Below, piece by piece: positions 17,502-26,218 of a stretch of 64,000 nucleotides of DNA (position 1 is the first letter of the stretch; the number at the start of each line of letters is the position of its first letter). The translations under genes were made by a program, and so were the position numbers. The DNA comes from Limnohabitans kasalickyi. Its GTDB lineage: Bacteria > Pseudomonadota > Gammaproteobacteria > Burkholderiales > Burkholderiaceae_C. The DNA is taken from NCBI GenBank assembly GCA_965234325.1, contig OZ248407.1, forward strand, positions 248,001 to 312,000, in the 5' to 3' direction. The notes beneath the pieces are model-generated. The model worked only from the letters and a program-made list of their open reading frames with translations, was not told the DNA's origin and ran no database searches.

Positions 17502-18290
17502 ATGGAACGTGAACAAAAAGGGGTTGATGCCGCTGAAACGGTCGGCGCCATCTTGCAAGGCATGCTGCAGGTGCAACGCCCGACTCGCCTCAAAGAGCTA
17601 GAAATAGCGACAGGCATCAACGCGGCCAAACTGCACAGGTATTTGGTCAGCATGACGAAGTCTGGGCTGATCTCCAAGCAGCAAATGGGCAGTCGCTATG
17701 ACTTGGGTTTGTTGACGTATCGCTTGGGCCAAGCCGCCACGCATGGTCAAGAACTGCTCAATTTTCTTGAACCCTATTTTGAAAACTTTGTGGGGAAATT
17801 AACCAATCCTGATCTAGGGCAAGCCGTTGGCATAGGGCAATGGGTTGGCAACGGTCCGACCATTGTGAAATGGTTCGAGAGCAACTCGCCTCTGTCTATT
17901 CGCATGAAGCCCGGGGTTCACCTCAGCATCACAACTTCGGCGACGGCCATGCTGCTCGCCGCCCATCGGCCACGCGCCATGACAGAGCCCTTGGTCCGAC
18001 TTGAGTTAGAAGAAAAGAACATTTGCACACCTAAAGAGATCAACCGTGTGTATAAAAACTTTGAAGTCATTCAGCGAAATGGAATTGCAAGTTCCCTAGG
18101 CGCTCGACGTGCGGGTCTCAACGCTTTGTCGGTCCCTCTGTTTGACCAAACAGGCGAACCCATTGCCTCCATCACCACGCTGGGTATGTCGCCGAGCTTT
18201 AACGCAAGCTTGGATGGTGAGGCCGCACATTTGTTGAAAAAGCTAGGCCTTGAGCTTTCTACCAAGATGGGCTACGTGTTGAAAACTTAA
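17502..18290 (+). CDS. IclR-family transcriptional regulator
   Basis: A 262-residue regulator with an N-terminal winged helix (GVDAAETVGAILQGML, then LKELEIATGINAAKLHRYL as recognition part) and a C-terminal IclR effector domain (residues 80-260). The ATG at 17502 has AAGGA 6 bp upstream. An earlier TTG is less likely. It is transcribed away from the TctC-cupin-LLM-dehydrogenase-dioxygenase block. I infer that it controls that block through the 114-bp shared region and senses a pathway aromatic or hydroxy acid. Confidence 0.9.
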   Translation: MEREQKGVDAAETVGAILQGMLQVQRPTRLKELEIATGINAAKLHRYLVSMTKSGLISKQQMGSRYDLGLLTYRLGQAATHGQELLNFLEPYFENFVGKLTNPDLGQAVGIGQWVGNGPTIVKWFESNSPLSIRMKPGVHLSITTSATAMLLAAHRPRAMTEPLVRLELEEKNICTPKEINRVYKNFEVIQRNGIASSLGARRAGLNALSVPLFDQTGEPIASITTLGMSPSFNASLDGEAAHLLKKLGLELSTKMGYVLKT

Positions 18291-18386
18291 TCAAACTTCG
18301 CGCCCCCGCAAGCACGGGGCACGGGGCACGTGGCTGGCACCCAACCTAAAAGGCGTGTTAGCCGGTCACTACGAGGGCCGCCCCGC

Positions 18387-19142
18387 TTATGAAAGGGCGT
18401 TGAAGTATTTATAGGCAGCCGTCAAAGCCATATAACTTCCAAGACAGAATAAGCAGCCGAAAAAGTATGCCTTGAATCTTATGGGATCGATCTTGTCTCG
18501 ATTGTGTTGTCCAAGAAACATGCCGGCAATGGCTGGCAGTATGGCAAACAATGACAGCTTGAAATTCGCTTCAGAGTAGGCTCCCGAAAAACCAAGGGCG
18601 AGTCCCAATGCGATGGTGGAAATCGTGAATGACAAACCAAGCGTTTGTATCAACTCATCTTTGGTCAAACCCATTGAGCTGAAATATGGCACTGCGGGTA
18701 TGACAAAAACGCCTGTAGCGCCTGTCAAAACGCCTGTAGTCAAGCCGACAAGTGGCGATGTTAATTTTTCATAGCGCAGTGAGACTTTGAATTTCGGATG
18801 AAAAAGTGCAACGATTGCATAAATAGCGAGCACCGTACCAAGCGTGATATTTGGCCAGTGGTTATTTGTTGCTGTTAAAAACTGAATGCCAAGACTTGTA
18901 CCCACGCACAAGGAAAACATCATCAGTCCAAATCTTTTCAAAATCACAAGCCGGGATGGACCGCTCATGAACTGCCAAATGTTAGTCACCAAAGAAGGAA
19001 TGACCAATAATGCAGCTGCTTGCACGGGCTCAATGAGTATTCCAAGCAAGCCCATTGCGACGGTAGGCAAGCCCATCCCTACCACCCCCTTGATATAGCC
19101 GGCCAGCAAAAATACAAGTGCTATTAATAAGATTTCATTCAT
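18387..19142 (-). CDS. TauE/SafE-family membrane permease
   Basis: A 251-residue integral membrane protein with about eight hydrophobic segments. The two internal repeats have the family pattern GYIKGVVGMGLPTVAMGLLG and TTGVLTGATGVFVIPAVPY. TauE/SafE proteins move sulfite, sulfoacetate or other organic anions, usually outward. The ATG overlaps the pxpC-like stop by one base, so translation is coupled. Base composition is much more AT-rich than the surrounding genome, as in the next two genes. The cargo is unknown; the context suggests a metabolite related to the PxpBC-like enzyme. Confidence 0.88.
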   Translation of the reverse strand: MNEILLIALVFLLAGYIKGVVGMGLPTVAMGLLGILIEPVQAAALLVIPSLVTNIWQFMSGPSRLVILKRFGLMMFSLCVGTSLGIQFLTATNNHWPNITLGTVLAIYAIVALFHPKFKVSLRYEKLTSPLVGLTTGVLTGATGVFVIPAVPYFSSMGLTKDELIQTLGLSFTISTIALGLALGFSGAYSEANFKLSLFAILPAIAGMFLGQHNRDKIDPIRFKAYFFGCLFCLGSYMALTAAYKYFNALS

Positions 19143-20200
19143 CAAATACCGGCCAATTCCATCAGGTTTTCAGACTCTATGCCTACTTGGCTCTCATGAC
19201 CGAGCCTAGACGCTTCATCAAGGAGTTTTTTAAATTGACCAGTTTGCTTGGAAAGCGCCACAAAATCTTGTTCACGTTTGTAATCTAATGATTGAGCATC
19301 ACCAATTTCAATCAGCTTAAAAGTAAACCGATCACCGGGCATCATCTGTGCCAACAACGGATGATCAATACTCGCGACGTAAGCAATTTTAGGATATCCG
19401 CCCGTGGTTTGCCTATCTGCCATTAATATAATGGCTTGGCCACCAACAGGAACTTGAATTGTTCCAAATAGTACCGATTCCGAGATCATTTGTCGGGGGG
19501 CTTTCAATTTAAGCTGTGGCCCCTCCAATCGGTATCCCATGCGATCAGAAACCGGGGTTACCTTGAATGATTCAGTAAGAATATTGACACGACTTTCTGT
19601 ACTGAAATCTTCCCACTGCGCACTTTTTATGATTCGCAACTCTGACCTGTTTGATTTCACCAACGAAGCAGGCATGCAGTATTTGATAGCCCACAAGTCA
19701 AGCGCAAGATTTTCTAAATCAACCTCGTCAAGAAATTTTTTGAATTGAACTTCATCTCCCGGCCTCAAGGCTCTGCCATCTAAACCGCCAATAGCACTTC
19801 GTAGGTAAGTGCTCATGCTGCCCAAGACCGGTTTTAGTGCAAAACCCCCATGTATGGCGATATACGCTCTAGCACCATGACTGCGTTCGCCAAAAGAAAG
19901 TATGTCTCCAGGGCGAATCACCAAGGGGCGGTTCATAGACACAGCATAGCCGTTGACAGCTGGCGTTAAATCTGCGCCAGAGACAGCGATGCAACACGGC
20001 TTGTTGAACTTCATTTTTGGACCGATGACTGTGACCTCTAATGTCGCTTCATTGACATTATTTCCTACAAGAAGATTTGCGACCCTATGGGCGTTAACGT
20101 CCAATGCACCTGCAACAGGTATTCCCAAACTTTGGTGCTGTTGTCTTCCTAGGTCCTGAAATGTCGTCAGCATTCCTGGTTTTATTATTTCAATACTCAT
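19142..20200 (-). CDS. pxpC: Biotin-dependent carboxyltransferase-like protein, PxpC/KipA family
   Basis: A 352-residue protein of the allophanate hydrolase subunit 2 family (PxpC, 5-oxoprolinase subunit C). The N-terminus (IIKPGMLTTFQDLGRQ) and SLGIPVAGALDVNAHRVANLLVGN are characteristic, as is RMGYRLEGPQLKLK near residue 220. PxpC works with PxpA and PxpB to open 5-oxoproline with ATP. Only PxpB is next to it here (4-bp overlap) and PxpA is absent. A different lactam or a partner elsewhere is possible. Confidence 0.87.
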   Translation of the reverse strand: MSIEIIKPGMLTTFQDLGRQQHQSLGIPVAGALDVNAHRVANLLVGNNVNEATLEVTVIGPKMKFNKPCCIAVSGADLTPAVNGYAVSMNRPLVIRPGDILSFGERSHGARAYIAIHGGFALKPVLGSMSTYLRSAIGGLDGRALRPGDEVQFKKFLDEVDLENLALDLWAIKYCMPASLVKSNRSELRIIKSAQWEDFSTESRVNILTESFKVTPVSDRMGYRLEGPQLKLKAPRQMISESVLFGTIQVPVGGQAIILMADRQTTGGYPKIAYVASIDHPLLAQMMPGDRFTFKLIEIGDAQSLDYKREQDFVALSKQTGQFKKLLDEASRLGHESQVGIESENLMELAGI

Positions 20201-20955
20201 GGATTTACACCGAGAACGGCCTCTGAGTTTTTAATGTGTTCATACTCTTCCATACAAATGGATGTAAATTCCAAATAGTCTCCTGGCGCAAGCAGTGCAG
20301 GCGGCGTTCGATCCAGATCAAACATTTTGAGTGGTGTCGCACCTAAAATATGCCAGCCGCACGGCAACGCACTTGGATAAATTAAATTTTGACGATTAGC
20401 CACAACAACCGAGCCCGCAGGTACAGAGGTTAAAGGCATGTCACGTCGAGGAATTGCAAAAACGGGATCAAGCAATGCCACATAAGGGCAACCGGGTGCA
20501 AATCCCAGCATGTACACCATCGCTATAGATTTAGTATGATGCTCAATCACCTCTTCTGGCGATAATTTAATTCGCTCAGCGATATCCAATAAATCTGGGC
20601 CATGGACTCCGCCATAGCATATAGGTATCTGAATAGTTCTCGATTCTTGTGTCAGCTCAGTTAATCCGGCGCTCAATAAATTTTCTACCATCATTGCGAG
20701 TGTTTCAAATGCACTGTATCCCGCAGTGGGTTGAAAGGTTGGTGCGTAATGCAAAGCAACTGAAATATAAGATGGCACAATTTCAAAGACCCCGGGCAAT
20801 TGTGCTCTGCGGAGCATGGCTGCAGCACTCAAGCACATACGGCCAATTTCAGGGTCTATGGCTTCACCAAAATCGACATTGATACAACGATCACCCTGCG
20901 CTCGAATTTTATAATTTATGTTTAATTTTTTATTTGATTTTTCTGAATTTAACAT
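20197..20955 (-). CDS. pxpB: Allophanate hydrolase subunit 1-like protein, PxpB/KipI family
   Basis: A 252-residue PxpB/KipI-type protein. It has VPSYISVALHYAP at the N-terminal part, the PICYGGVHGPDLLDIAE motif, and the hallmark MLGFAPGCPYVALLDP, followed by PRRDMPLTSVPAGSVVVAN and CGWHILGATPLKMFD. By homology it forms the ATP-hydrolysing part of 5-oxoprolinase together with PxpC. It is the first gene of a three-gene AT-rich operon. It has a long N-terminal lead (about 15 residues, Lys/Asn-rich) not usual in relatives. Confidence 0.87.
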   Translation of the reverse strand: MLNSEKSNKKLNINYKIRAQGDRCINVDFGEAIDPEIGRMCLSAAAMLRRAQLPGVFEIVPSYISVALHYAPTFQPTAGYSAFETLAMMVENLLSAGLTELTQESRTIQIPICYGGVHGPDLLDIAERIKLSPEEVIEHHTKSIAMVYMLGFAPGCPYVALLDPVFAIPRRDMPLTSVPAGSVVVANRQNLIYPSALPCGWHILGATPLKMFDLDRTPPALLAPGDYLEFTSICMEEYEHIKNSEAVLGVNP

Positions 20956-21285
20956 TTTACAACTAGCTATTTAATAGTTAATCTATTGAATTTTGTAGTT
21001 ATCCTATTTTTAATTTTGATTAAATCAATGCCCTATTAGTTCTAGAACTACTGTTTTGTGATTAATCTGGTTATTGCTTTTTTTAACTACACAAAATACG
21101 CTTTAATATTTCAATAACCATATTTTCCGTAGAAAAGCCTTTCCTCATATAAATGCTCGAATTGAAGATCAGCATCATCCAATCCGCCCATCAATTGGGT
21201 CGCACGGCCATCTGAGCTCAGGCACAACGTGGGCAGGTAACATCCAGATGCACTGTTATCAAGCCCCTACGAATTAAGTCTCGCC
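20956..21285. other. AT-rich intergenic region before the pxpB-like operon
   Basis: A 330-bp gene-free stretch, strongly AT-rich in its first half. It must hold the divergent promoters of the pxpB-pxpC-tauE operon and of the MBL-fold gene. A 14-bp perfect palindrome TAGTTCTAGAACTA (21037-21050) is a candidate operator, and AACTA...TAGTT half-sites lie near 20960-20980. No coding region, RNA gene or mobile-element end was recognised. Confidence 0.6.
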
Positions 21286-21924
21286 ATGCTCCAGTACGAA
21301 ACCGTCCCCGTCACGCCTTTCCAGCAAAACTGCTCCATCGTCTGGGACGATGAGACCATGCAAGGTGCCATCATTGACCCGGGTGGCGACTTAGAGCTGC
21401 TGGTTGGCGCGTGCAAGCAGCTGGGCGTCACGCTCGAACAAATCTGGATCACCCACGCGCACATCGACCACGCGGGCGGCACGGCCGACTTAGCCGAGCA
21501 CTTGAAGTTGCCCATCGTCGGCCCGCATGTGGGCGACCAGTTTTGGATTGATGGCTTGGCACAAGCCGCCGCGAACTATGGCTTTCCGCCTTCGCGTGCT
21601 TTCACACCCACACGCTGGTTGCAAGACGGCGACACCGTCACATTAGGCAAGCACACGCTTCAAGTGCGCCACTGCCCTGGCCACACCCCCGGCCATGTGG
21701 TCTTTTACTCGCCCGAGATCCAGCGCGCGTTTGTGGGCGATGTGCTGTTTGCAGGCAGCATTGGCCGCACCGACTTCCCGCAAGGTAACCATGACGACTT
21801 GATCAGCAGCATCACTCAGCGCCTGTGGCCCATGGGCGACGACACGGTCTTCATTCCCGGTCACGGCCCTGAAAGCACGTTCGGCCGTGAGCGTCGCAGC
21901 AACCCTTACGTGGGCGGAACCTGA
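21286..21924 (+). CDS. MBL-fold metallo-hydrolase, glyoxalase II-like
   Basis: A 212-residue single-domain metallo-beta-lactamase-fold protein. The Zn/Fe ligands are in ITHAHIDHAGGTADL (HxHxDH), the later His in RHCPGHTPGHVVF, the Asp in FVGDVLFAGSIGRTD and the terminal His in IPGHGPES. It resembles the short GloB-like/YcbL hydrolases that lack the glutathione-binding C-terminal domain. A thioester hydrolase role is likely but not proven. It is convergent with the M48 protease. Confidence 0.9.
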   Translation: MLQYETVPVTPFQQNCSIVWDDETMQGAIIDPGGDLELLVGACKQLGVTLEQIWITHAHIDHAGGTADLAEHLKLPIVGPHVGDQFWIDGLAQAAANYGFPPSRAFTPTRWLQDGDTVTLGKHTLQVRHCPGHTPGHVVFYSPEIQRAFVGDVLFAGSIGRTDFPQGNHDDLISSITQRLWPMGDDTVFIPGHGPESTFGRERRSNPYVGGT

Positions 21925-21957
21925 AGCAGCAGCGGCTGCAGGCCTCGTTTCAACAAC

Positions 21958-22791
21958 CTATTGCCCGTTTTTGCCGCGCTCGTACAGCGGCAACACCTTC
22001 GGTAAATTGGCCTGAATTTCTTGAATGCGCGAGGTGCCTGAGGGGTGGGTGCTGAGCCACTGAGGCGGCGCACCTTTGTTGGCGTCGCTCATTTTTTGCC
22101 ACAGAGTCACGCCTGAACGCGGGTCATAACCCGCACGCGCGGCCAACTCCATGCCCACCAAATCGGCCTCGGTTTCGTCGTCGCGGCTGAACTTCAGGTT
22201 CAACAAGCCCGCACCTTGCTTGGCCACCAAATCGGTAAGTTGGGGGTTGACGCCAAAAAACACCGAAGCCACCGTGCTACCAATCGCCGCCAAACCGTTG
22301 GTGGCGGTGGCTTTGCCCATGCGTTCGCGGGCATGTTCGCGCAAGGCGTGTGCCACTTCATGGCCCATCACCATCGCCACCTCATCGTCGGTGAGTTTGA
22401 GCTGGTTCAAGATGCCGGTGTAGAACGCGATCTTGCCGCCAGGCATGCAAAACGCGTTGATCTGGTTGGAACCAATCAGGTTCACTTCCCACTTCCATTC
22501 ACGCGCGCGGGCATTCCATTCGTAGCTGTGCGGAATGATCTCTTTGGCAATACGGCGCAAGCGCTGCACTTGCGGATGGTCGTCGGGGCCCAGCGCGTTT
22601 TTGCTGGCCGCCTCTTTGAGCATTTGGCCGTATTGCTGACGCGCCGATTGCTCCACCTCGGCCGCGGGCACCAAACTGGCAAACGCCGACTCTTTGCCCA
22701 CCTCCACGCCCTCGCGCGCCAACAAGGCGCCCGAGCCGAGGCCGCAGGCGCAGCCCACACAACCATAAAGAAACGCACGTTTGGTGACCAT
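21958..22791 (-). CDS. M48-family metalloprotease, periplasmic
   Basis: A 277-residue zinc protease of the BepA/LoiP/HtpX-like M48 group. The zinc motif HExxH is in VMGHEVAHALREHARERM, with the third ligand in DETEADLVGMELAARAGY. The start at 22791 gives an N-terminal hydrophobic segment with several cysteines (LYGCVGCACGLGSG), likely a signal peptide or lipoprotein signal. An upstream start at 22884 would read into the divergent ampG gene. M48 proteases of this type check outer-membrane protein folding. The ampG-like gene starts 35 bp away on the other strand. Confidence 0.88.
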   Translation of the reverse strand: MVTKRAFLYGCVGCACGLGSGALLAREGVEVGKESAFASLVPAAEVEQSARQQYGQMLKEAASKNALGPDDHPQVQRLRRIAKEIIPHSYEWNARAREWKWEVNLIGSNQINAFCMPGGKIAFYTGILNQLKLTDDEVAMVMGHEVAHALREHARERMGKATATNGLAAIGSTVASVFFGVNPQLTDLVAKQGAGLLNLKFSRDDETEADLVGMELAARAGYDPRSGVTLWQKMSDANKGAPPQWLSTHPSGTSRIQEIQANLPKVLPLYERGKNGQ

Positions 22792-22826
22792 GACATGTCC
22801 TGGCTCGAAAGCCTGAAAATAGAGGC

Positions 22827-24206
22827 ATGAACGATACAACAAGTCAGCCCGCTGACACGACGTCACTTGATAAATCCACACCACAAACGCCCAGTTGGTT
22901 GGCCGCGTTCAAGGTGTATTTGGAGCCGGCGTCTTGGCGGATGTTGTGTTTGGGGTTTTCGGCAGGTTTGCCGCTTTTATTGGTTCTAGGAACACTCAGT
23001 TTCAGACTGCGCGAAGCGGGCATCGACCGCAGCACGATTGGGTTTTTGAGCTGGGTGGGTTTGGCCTACGGCTTCAAGTGGGTGTGGTCGCCGTTGGTCG
23101 ACCGCATGCCGCTGCCCCTGCTCACGCGCTGGCTAGGCCGGCGTCGCAGTTGGCTGCTGTTCGCACAGGCGTTGGTGGTGGGTGGCTTGGTCGGCATGGC
23201 CTTGCTGGACCCGCAACACGCGCTGGAGCCCGTGGTGTGGTGCGCCTTGCTGGTGGCTTTTGGCTCGGCCACACAAGACATTGCGCTCGATGCGTTTCGC
23301 ATTGAATCAGCCGATGCGCAGCACCAAGCGGCGCTCGCAGCCACCTACCAAACCGGCTACCGCCTCGCCATGATTTGGGCGGGGGCAGGCGTGTTGTGGA
23401 TCGCCGCCCGCGTCGCCACCGGCCCCAACGCCGACACCGCCTACCAACACGCTGCGTGGCAAGCCGCGTATTTGGTGATGGCAGCCTCCATGAGTTTGGG
23501 TGTGTTGACCGTGCTGTTGTCGCCCGAGCCCGCACAGCAGCCCATGGCGCCTGCACGCAACGCCCGCGAGTGGTTGCAAAGCGCCTTGGTCGCGCCGTTT
23601 GCCGACTTCATTGGCCGCTACCGCTGGCAAGCCGCCATCATCTTGGGGCTGATCGCCATCTACCGCATCAGCGACGTGGTGATGGGCATCATGGCCAACC
23701 CGTTTTACGTGGACATGGGTTACACCAAAGACGAAGTGGCCGCCGTGACCAAAGTGTTTGGTGTGATCATGACGTTGCTGGGCGCATTCATTGGTGGCGT
23801 GTTGTCCATGCGTTTGGGCGTCATGCGCATCTTGATGCTCGGTGCTGTGTTGAGCGCGCTGACCAACCTGTTATTCGCTTGGTTGGCCACGCGCGGTCAT
23901 GATTTAACGGCCTTGGTGTGGGTCATCTCCGCCGACAACTTGGCCAGCGGCATTGCCTCGGCAGCGTTCATTGCCTATTTGTCGAGCCTGACCAACGTCA
24001 ATTACTCGGCCACGCAGTACGCCCTGTTCAGCTCCATGATGCTGCTCGCGCCCAAATGGCTGGCGGGGTTTTCGGGCGTGTACGTGGACGCCCACGGCTA
24101 CGCCGACTTCTTCACCCACACCGCGTGGCTGGGCGCACCGGTGTTGCTGTTGGTCTGGCTGGCGTCACGGGTGTTGCCCGTGCATGCCAAGGTTCTCCCT
24201 GCATGA
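22827..24206 (+). CDS. ampG: AmpG-family muropeptide permease (MFS)
   Basis: A 459-residue major facilitator with about 12-14 membrane segments. The early motif GFSAGLPLLLVLGTLSFRL and the SWVGLAYGFKWVWSPLVDRM loop are diagnostic of AmpG, as is GSATQDIALDAFRIES. AmpG brings 1,6-anhydro-muropeptides from periplasm to cytosol for cell-wall recycling, and it influences beta-lactamase induction in some bacteria. It ends 10 bp before a response regulator gene, so the three genes may form one transcript. Confidence 0.92.
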   Translation: MNDTTSQPADTTSLDKSTPQTPSWLAAFKVYLEPASWRMLCLGFSAGLPLLLVLGTLSFRLREAGIDRSTIGFLSWVGLAYGFKWVWSPLVDRMPLPLLTRWLGRRRSWLLFAQALVVGGLVGMALLDPQHALEPVVWCALLVAFGSATQDIALDAFRIESADAQHQAALAATYQTGYRLAMIWAGAGVLWIAARVATGPNADTAYQHAAWQAAYLVMAASMSLGVLTVLLSPEPAQQPMAPARNAREWLQSALVAPFADFIGRYRWQAAIILGLIAIYRISDVVMGIMANPFYVDMGYTKDEVAAVTKVFGVIMTLLGAFIGGVLSMRLGVMRILMLGAVLSALTNLLFAWLATRGHDLTALVWVISADNLASGIASAAFIAYLSSLTNVNYSATQYALFSSMMLLAPKWLAGFSGVYVDAHGYADFFTHTAWLGAPVLLLVWLASRVLPVHAKVLPA

Positions 24207-24216
24207 TGGCAACACC

Positions 24217-24951
24217 ATGAACACACTCTTACTGATTGAAGACGACCACCGCTTAGCCCACATGGTGGGCGAATACTTGCGGCAATCGGGCTTTGAGGTG
24301 CAACACGCCGCCAATGGCTTGACCGGGCTGCGCCTGCTGCAAGAGGCCGACAGCCGTGGCGAACCCACCTCGTTGGTGCTGCTCGACTTGATGCTGCCCG
24401 ACATCGACGGCTTGGACGTCTGCCGCCGCATCCGTGGCTTGCCCGGCCATTTGGCACAAACGCCGGTGCTGATGTTGACCGCCAAAGGCGATCCGATGGA
24501 CCGCATCGTGGGCCTCGAAATTGGCGCAGACGACTACTTGCCCAAGCCCTTCGAGCCCCGCGAGTTATTGGCACGCATCCGTGCGGTGTTGCGCCGTCAT
24601 GGACTCGGTGAGTCACCTGATGGCGGCCCCACCTCATCGCATCAGTTGCTCAAGTTTGGCGCGCTGGAACTCGACCGCGACGCCCGTCTCGTCACCGTGC
24701 ACGGCAAAGCCTGCGAACTCACTTCCTACCAGTTCGATTTGTTGTGGGTATTGGCCGAGCGTGCAGGACGCGTGCTCAGCCGCGACCAAATCATGGAGGC
24801 GGTACGCGGGCGTGAACTCGAAGCCTTTGACCGCTCCATCGACGTGCACATGGGCCGCATCCGTGCGGCCATTGAAGACGAAGCCAAATCGCCCAAACGC
24901 ATCTTGACGGTGCGGGGTGTGGGCTATGTGTTTGCCAAACATCAAGACTAA
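24217..24951 (+). CDS. OmpR/PhoB-type response regulator
   Basis: A 244-residue two-component regulator. The receiver domain (1-120) has the acidic pocket in LLLIEDDHRL, the phospho-acceptor Asp in LVLLDLMLPDIDG, the Thr in VLMLTAKG and the Lys in DDYLPKPFEPREL. The C-terminal winged helix (about 145-240) has the pattern LTSYQFDLLWVLAERAGRVL and VHMGRIRAAIEDEAKSPKRI. The ATG at 24217 is preferred over 24184 because the receiver begins directly there. The cognate kinase follows 4 bp downstream. The signal is not identifiable. Confidence 0.93.
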   Translation: MNTLLLIEDDHRLAHMVGEYLRQSGFEVQHAANGLTGLRLLQEADSRGEPTSLVLLDLMLPDIDGLDVCRRIRGLPGHLAQTPVLMLTAKGDPMDRIVGLEIGADDYLPKPFEPRELLARIRAVLRRHGLGESPDGGPTSSHQLLKFGALELDRDARLVTVHGKACELTSYQFDLLWVLAERAGRVLSRDQIMEAVRGRELEAFDRSIDVHMGRIRAAIEDEAKSPKRILTVRGVGYVFAKHQD

Positions 24952-24955
24952 CGCC

Positions 24956-26191
24956 ATGCCCCTTTTCACCACGCGCAGCCGTTTGCTGCACCTGCCCTTG
25001 TACGTGCGCATTTGGTTTGCCGTGGTGCTGGCAGTGGCCATGCTGACGCTGCTAGCGGGATGGATCATGCGCGTGACCGCCGAGCCGCCTTTGCGCGATG
25101 TGATGGTCCGTAACGTAGACGGTGATTTGGTCGGCCAAGGCCAAGCGCGACTGCGCCCGCCAGACGGCTTTCCCTTGGAGGCGCCGCCGCCAACGGCACC
25201 CGATATGCCGCACCCCCCAGGGCATTACGGGACAGGGCCCGAATTCATGGTGCGCATGCACAGCGGCGAATTGATGCACATCCATTTGCCGCGCCCTCCT
25301 CGCAGTTTTTGGAGCCGCCCGCCCTACGGTTTTTTCTGGACCCTTGGGCTCGTCGGCATCGCCGTGGCACTGGGCACCTACCCCATCGTGCGCCGTCTCA
25401 CACGCCGCCTGGAACATTTGCAAAAAGGCGTGGAGCAATGGGGCACAGGCAATCTGTCCGCACGCGTGGCCGAAGAAGGGCATGACGAAGTGACCTACCT
25501 CGCGCAGCGCTTCAACCATGCAGCCGCAAAAGTAGAACAACTGGTGACCTCACACAAGTCGCTGCTAGCCAATGCGTCACATGAGTTGCGCTCGCCGCTG
25601 ACGCGCATTCGCATGGGCCTAGAGCTGATGGGCGACACACCTTCACCCGCGATGAAAGCAGAAATCTCGCGCAGTGTGGGCGAGCTGGACCAATTGATTG
25701 ACGAAATCTTGCTGGCCAGTCGCCTCGACGCCAAAGCGGTGGATCTGGGCACCCTTGAACAGGTCGACCTCACTGGCTTGGCCACTGAAGAATGCGCCCG
25801 CTTCGACGCCACCTTAGATTTAGGTGAACACCCACAAAGCCAGAGCGTGCCGGGCGTGGCCAAACTGCTGCGCCGCATGCTGCGCAACATGCTCGAAAAC
25901 GCACGGCGTTACGGCACCTCAGACATTCAAGTTGGACTGGCGCGGGTGACATGCAACGGCAAGTCTTGGCTGCAATTGAACGTGGCCGACCGTGGCCCTG
26001 GCGTACCGGCAGATTTGCGCGAGCGCATTTTTGAACCGTTTTACCGTCTGCCAGGAGCCAGTGAACGCGAAGGTGGTGTGGGTTTAGGCTTGGCGCTGGT
26101 GCGCTCGATCGTGCAGCGTCATGGGGGTGAGGTTCACTGTGAAGACCGTGTCGGTGGCGGTGCCAACTTTGTGGTGATGTTGCCGATCTAA
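24956..26191 (+). CDS. HAMP-containing sensor histidine kinase
   Basis: A 411-residue membrane kinase, partner of the preceding regulator. Two membrane segments (about 17-37 and 120-140) enclose a short periplasmic region rich in Pro and His (PHPPGHYG and PRPPRSFWSRPP). This is followed by HAMP, the phospho-acceptor His in NASHELRSPLTRIRMGLELM, and an ATPase domain with N-box NMLENARRYG, G1 ADRGPGVPADL and G2 GVGLGLALVRSIVQRHGG. The Pro/His-rich sensor region could bind a metal, but that is only a guess. Confidence 0.92.
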   Translation: MPLFTTRSRLLHLPLYVRIWFAVVLAVAMLTLLAGWIMRVTAEPPLRDVMVRNVDGDLVGQGQARLRPPDGFPLEAPPPTAPDMPHPPGHYGTGPEFMVRMHSGELMHIHLPRPPRSFWSRPPYGFFWTLGLVGIAVALGTYPIVRRLTRRLEHLQKGVEQWGTGNLSARVAEEGHDEVTYLAQRFNHAAAKVEQLVTSHKSLLANASHELRSPLTRIRMGLELMGDTPSPAMKAEISRSVGELDQLIDEILLASRLDAKAVDLGTLEQVDLTGLATEECARFDATLDLGEHPQSQSVPGVAKLLRRMLRNMLENARRYGTSDIQVGLARVTCNGKSWLQLNVADRGPGVPADLRERIFEPFYRLPGASEREGGVGLGLALVRSIVQRHGGEVHCEDRVGGGANFVVMLPI

Positions 26192-26218
26192 AGCACCGGC
26201 ACACAAGGTCACGTTGAA

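Noticed and set aside
18301..18386. Short open stretch after the IclR gene with tandem GCACGGG units, translating to a protein-like segment
   Set aside because: Only about 30 codons, no start codon or family match. It partly mirrors the TauE C-terminus. Could be a gene remnant, but I cannot support it.
24098..24637. A 179-codon antisense frame across ampG and the response regulator
   Set aside because: Arg/Ala-rich shadow of two confirmed genes, no motif.
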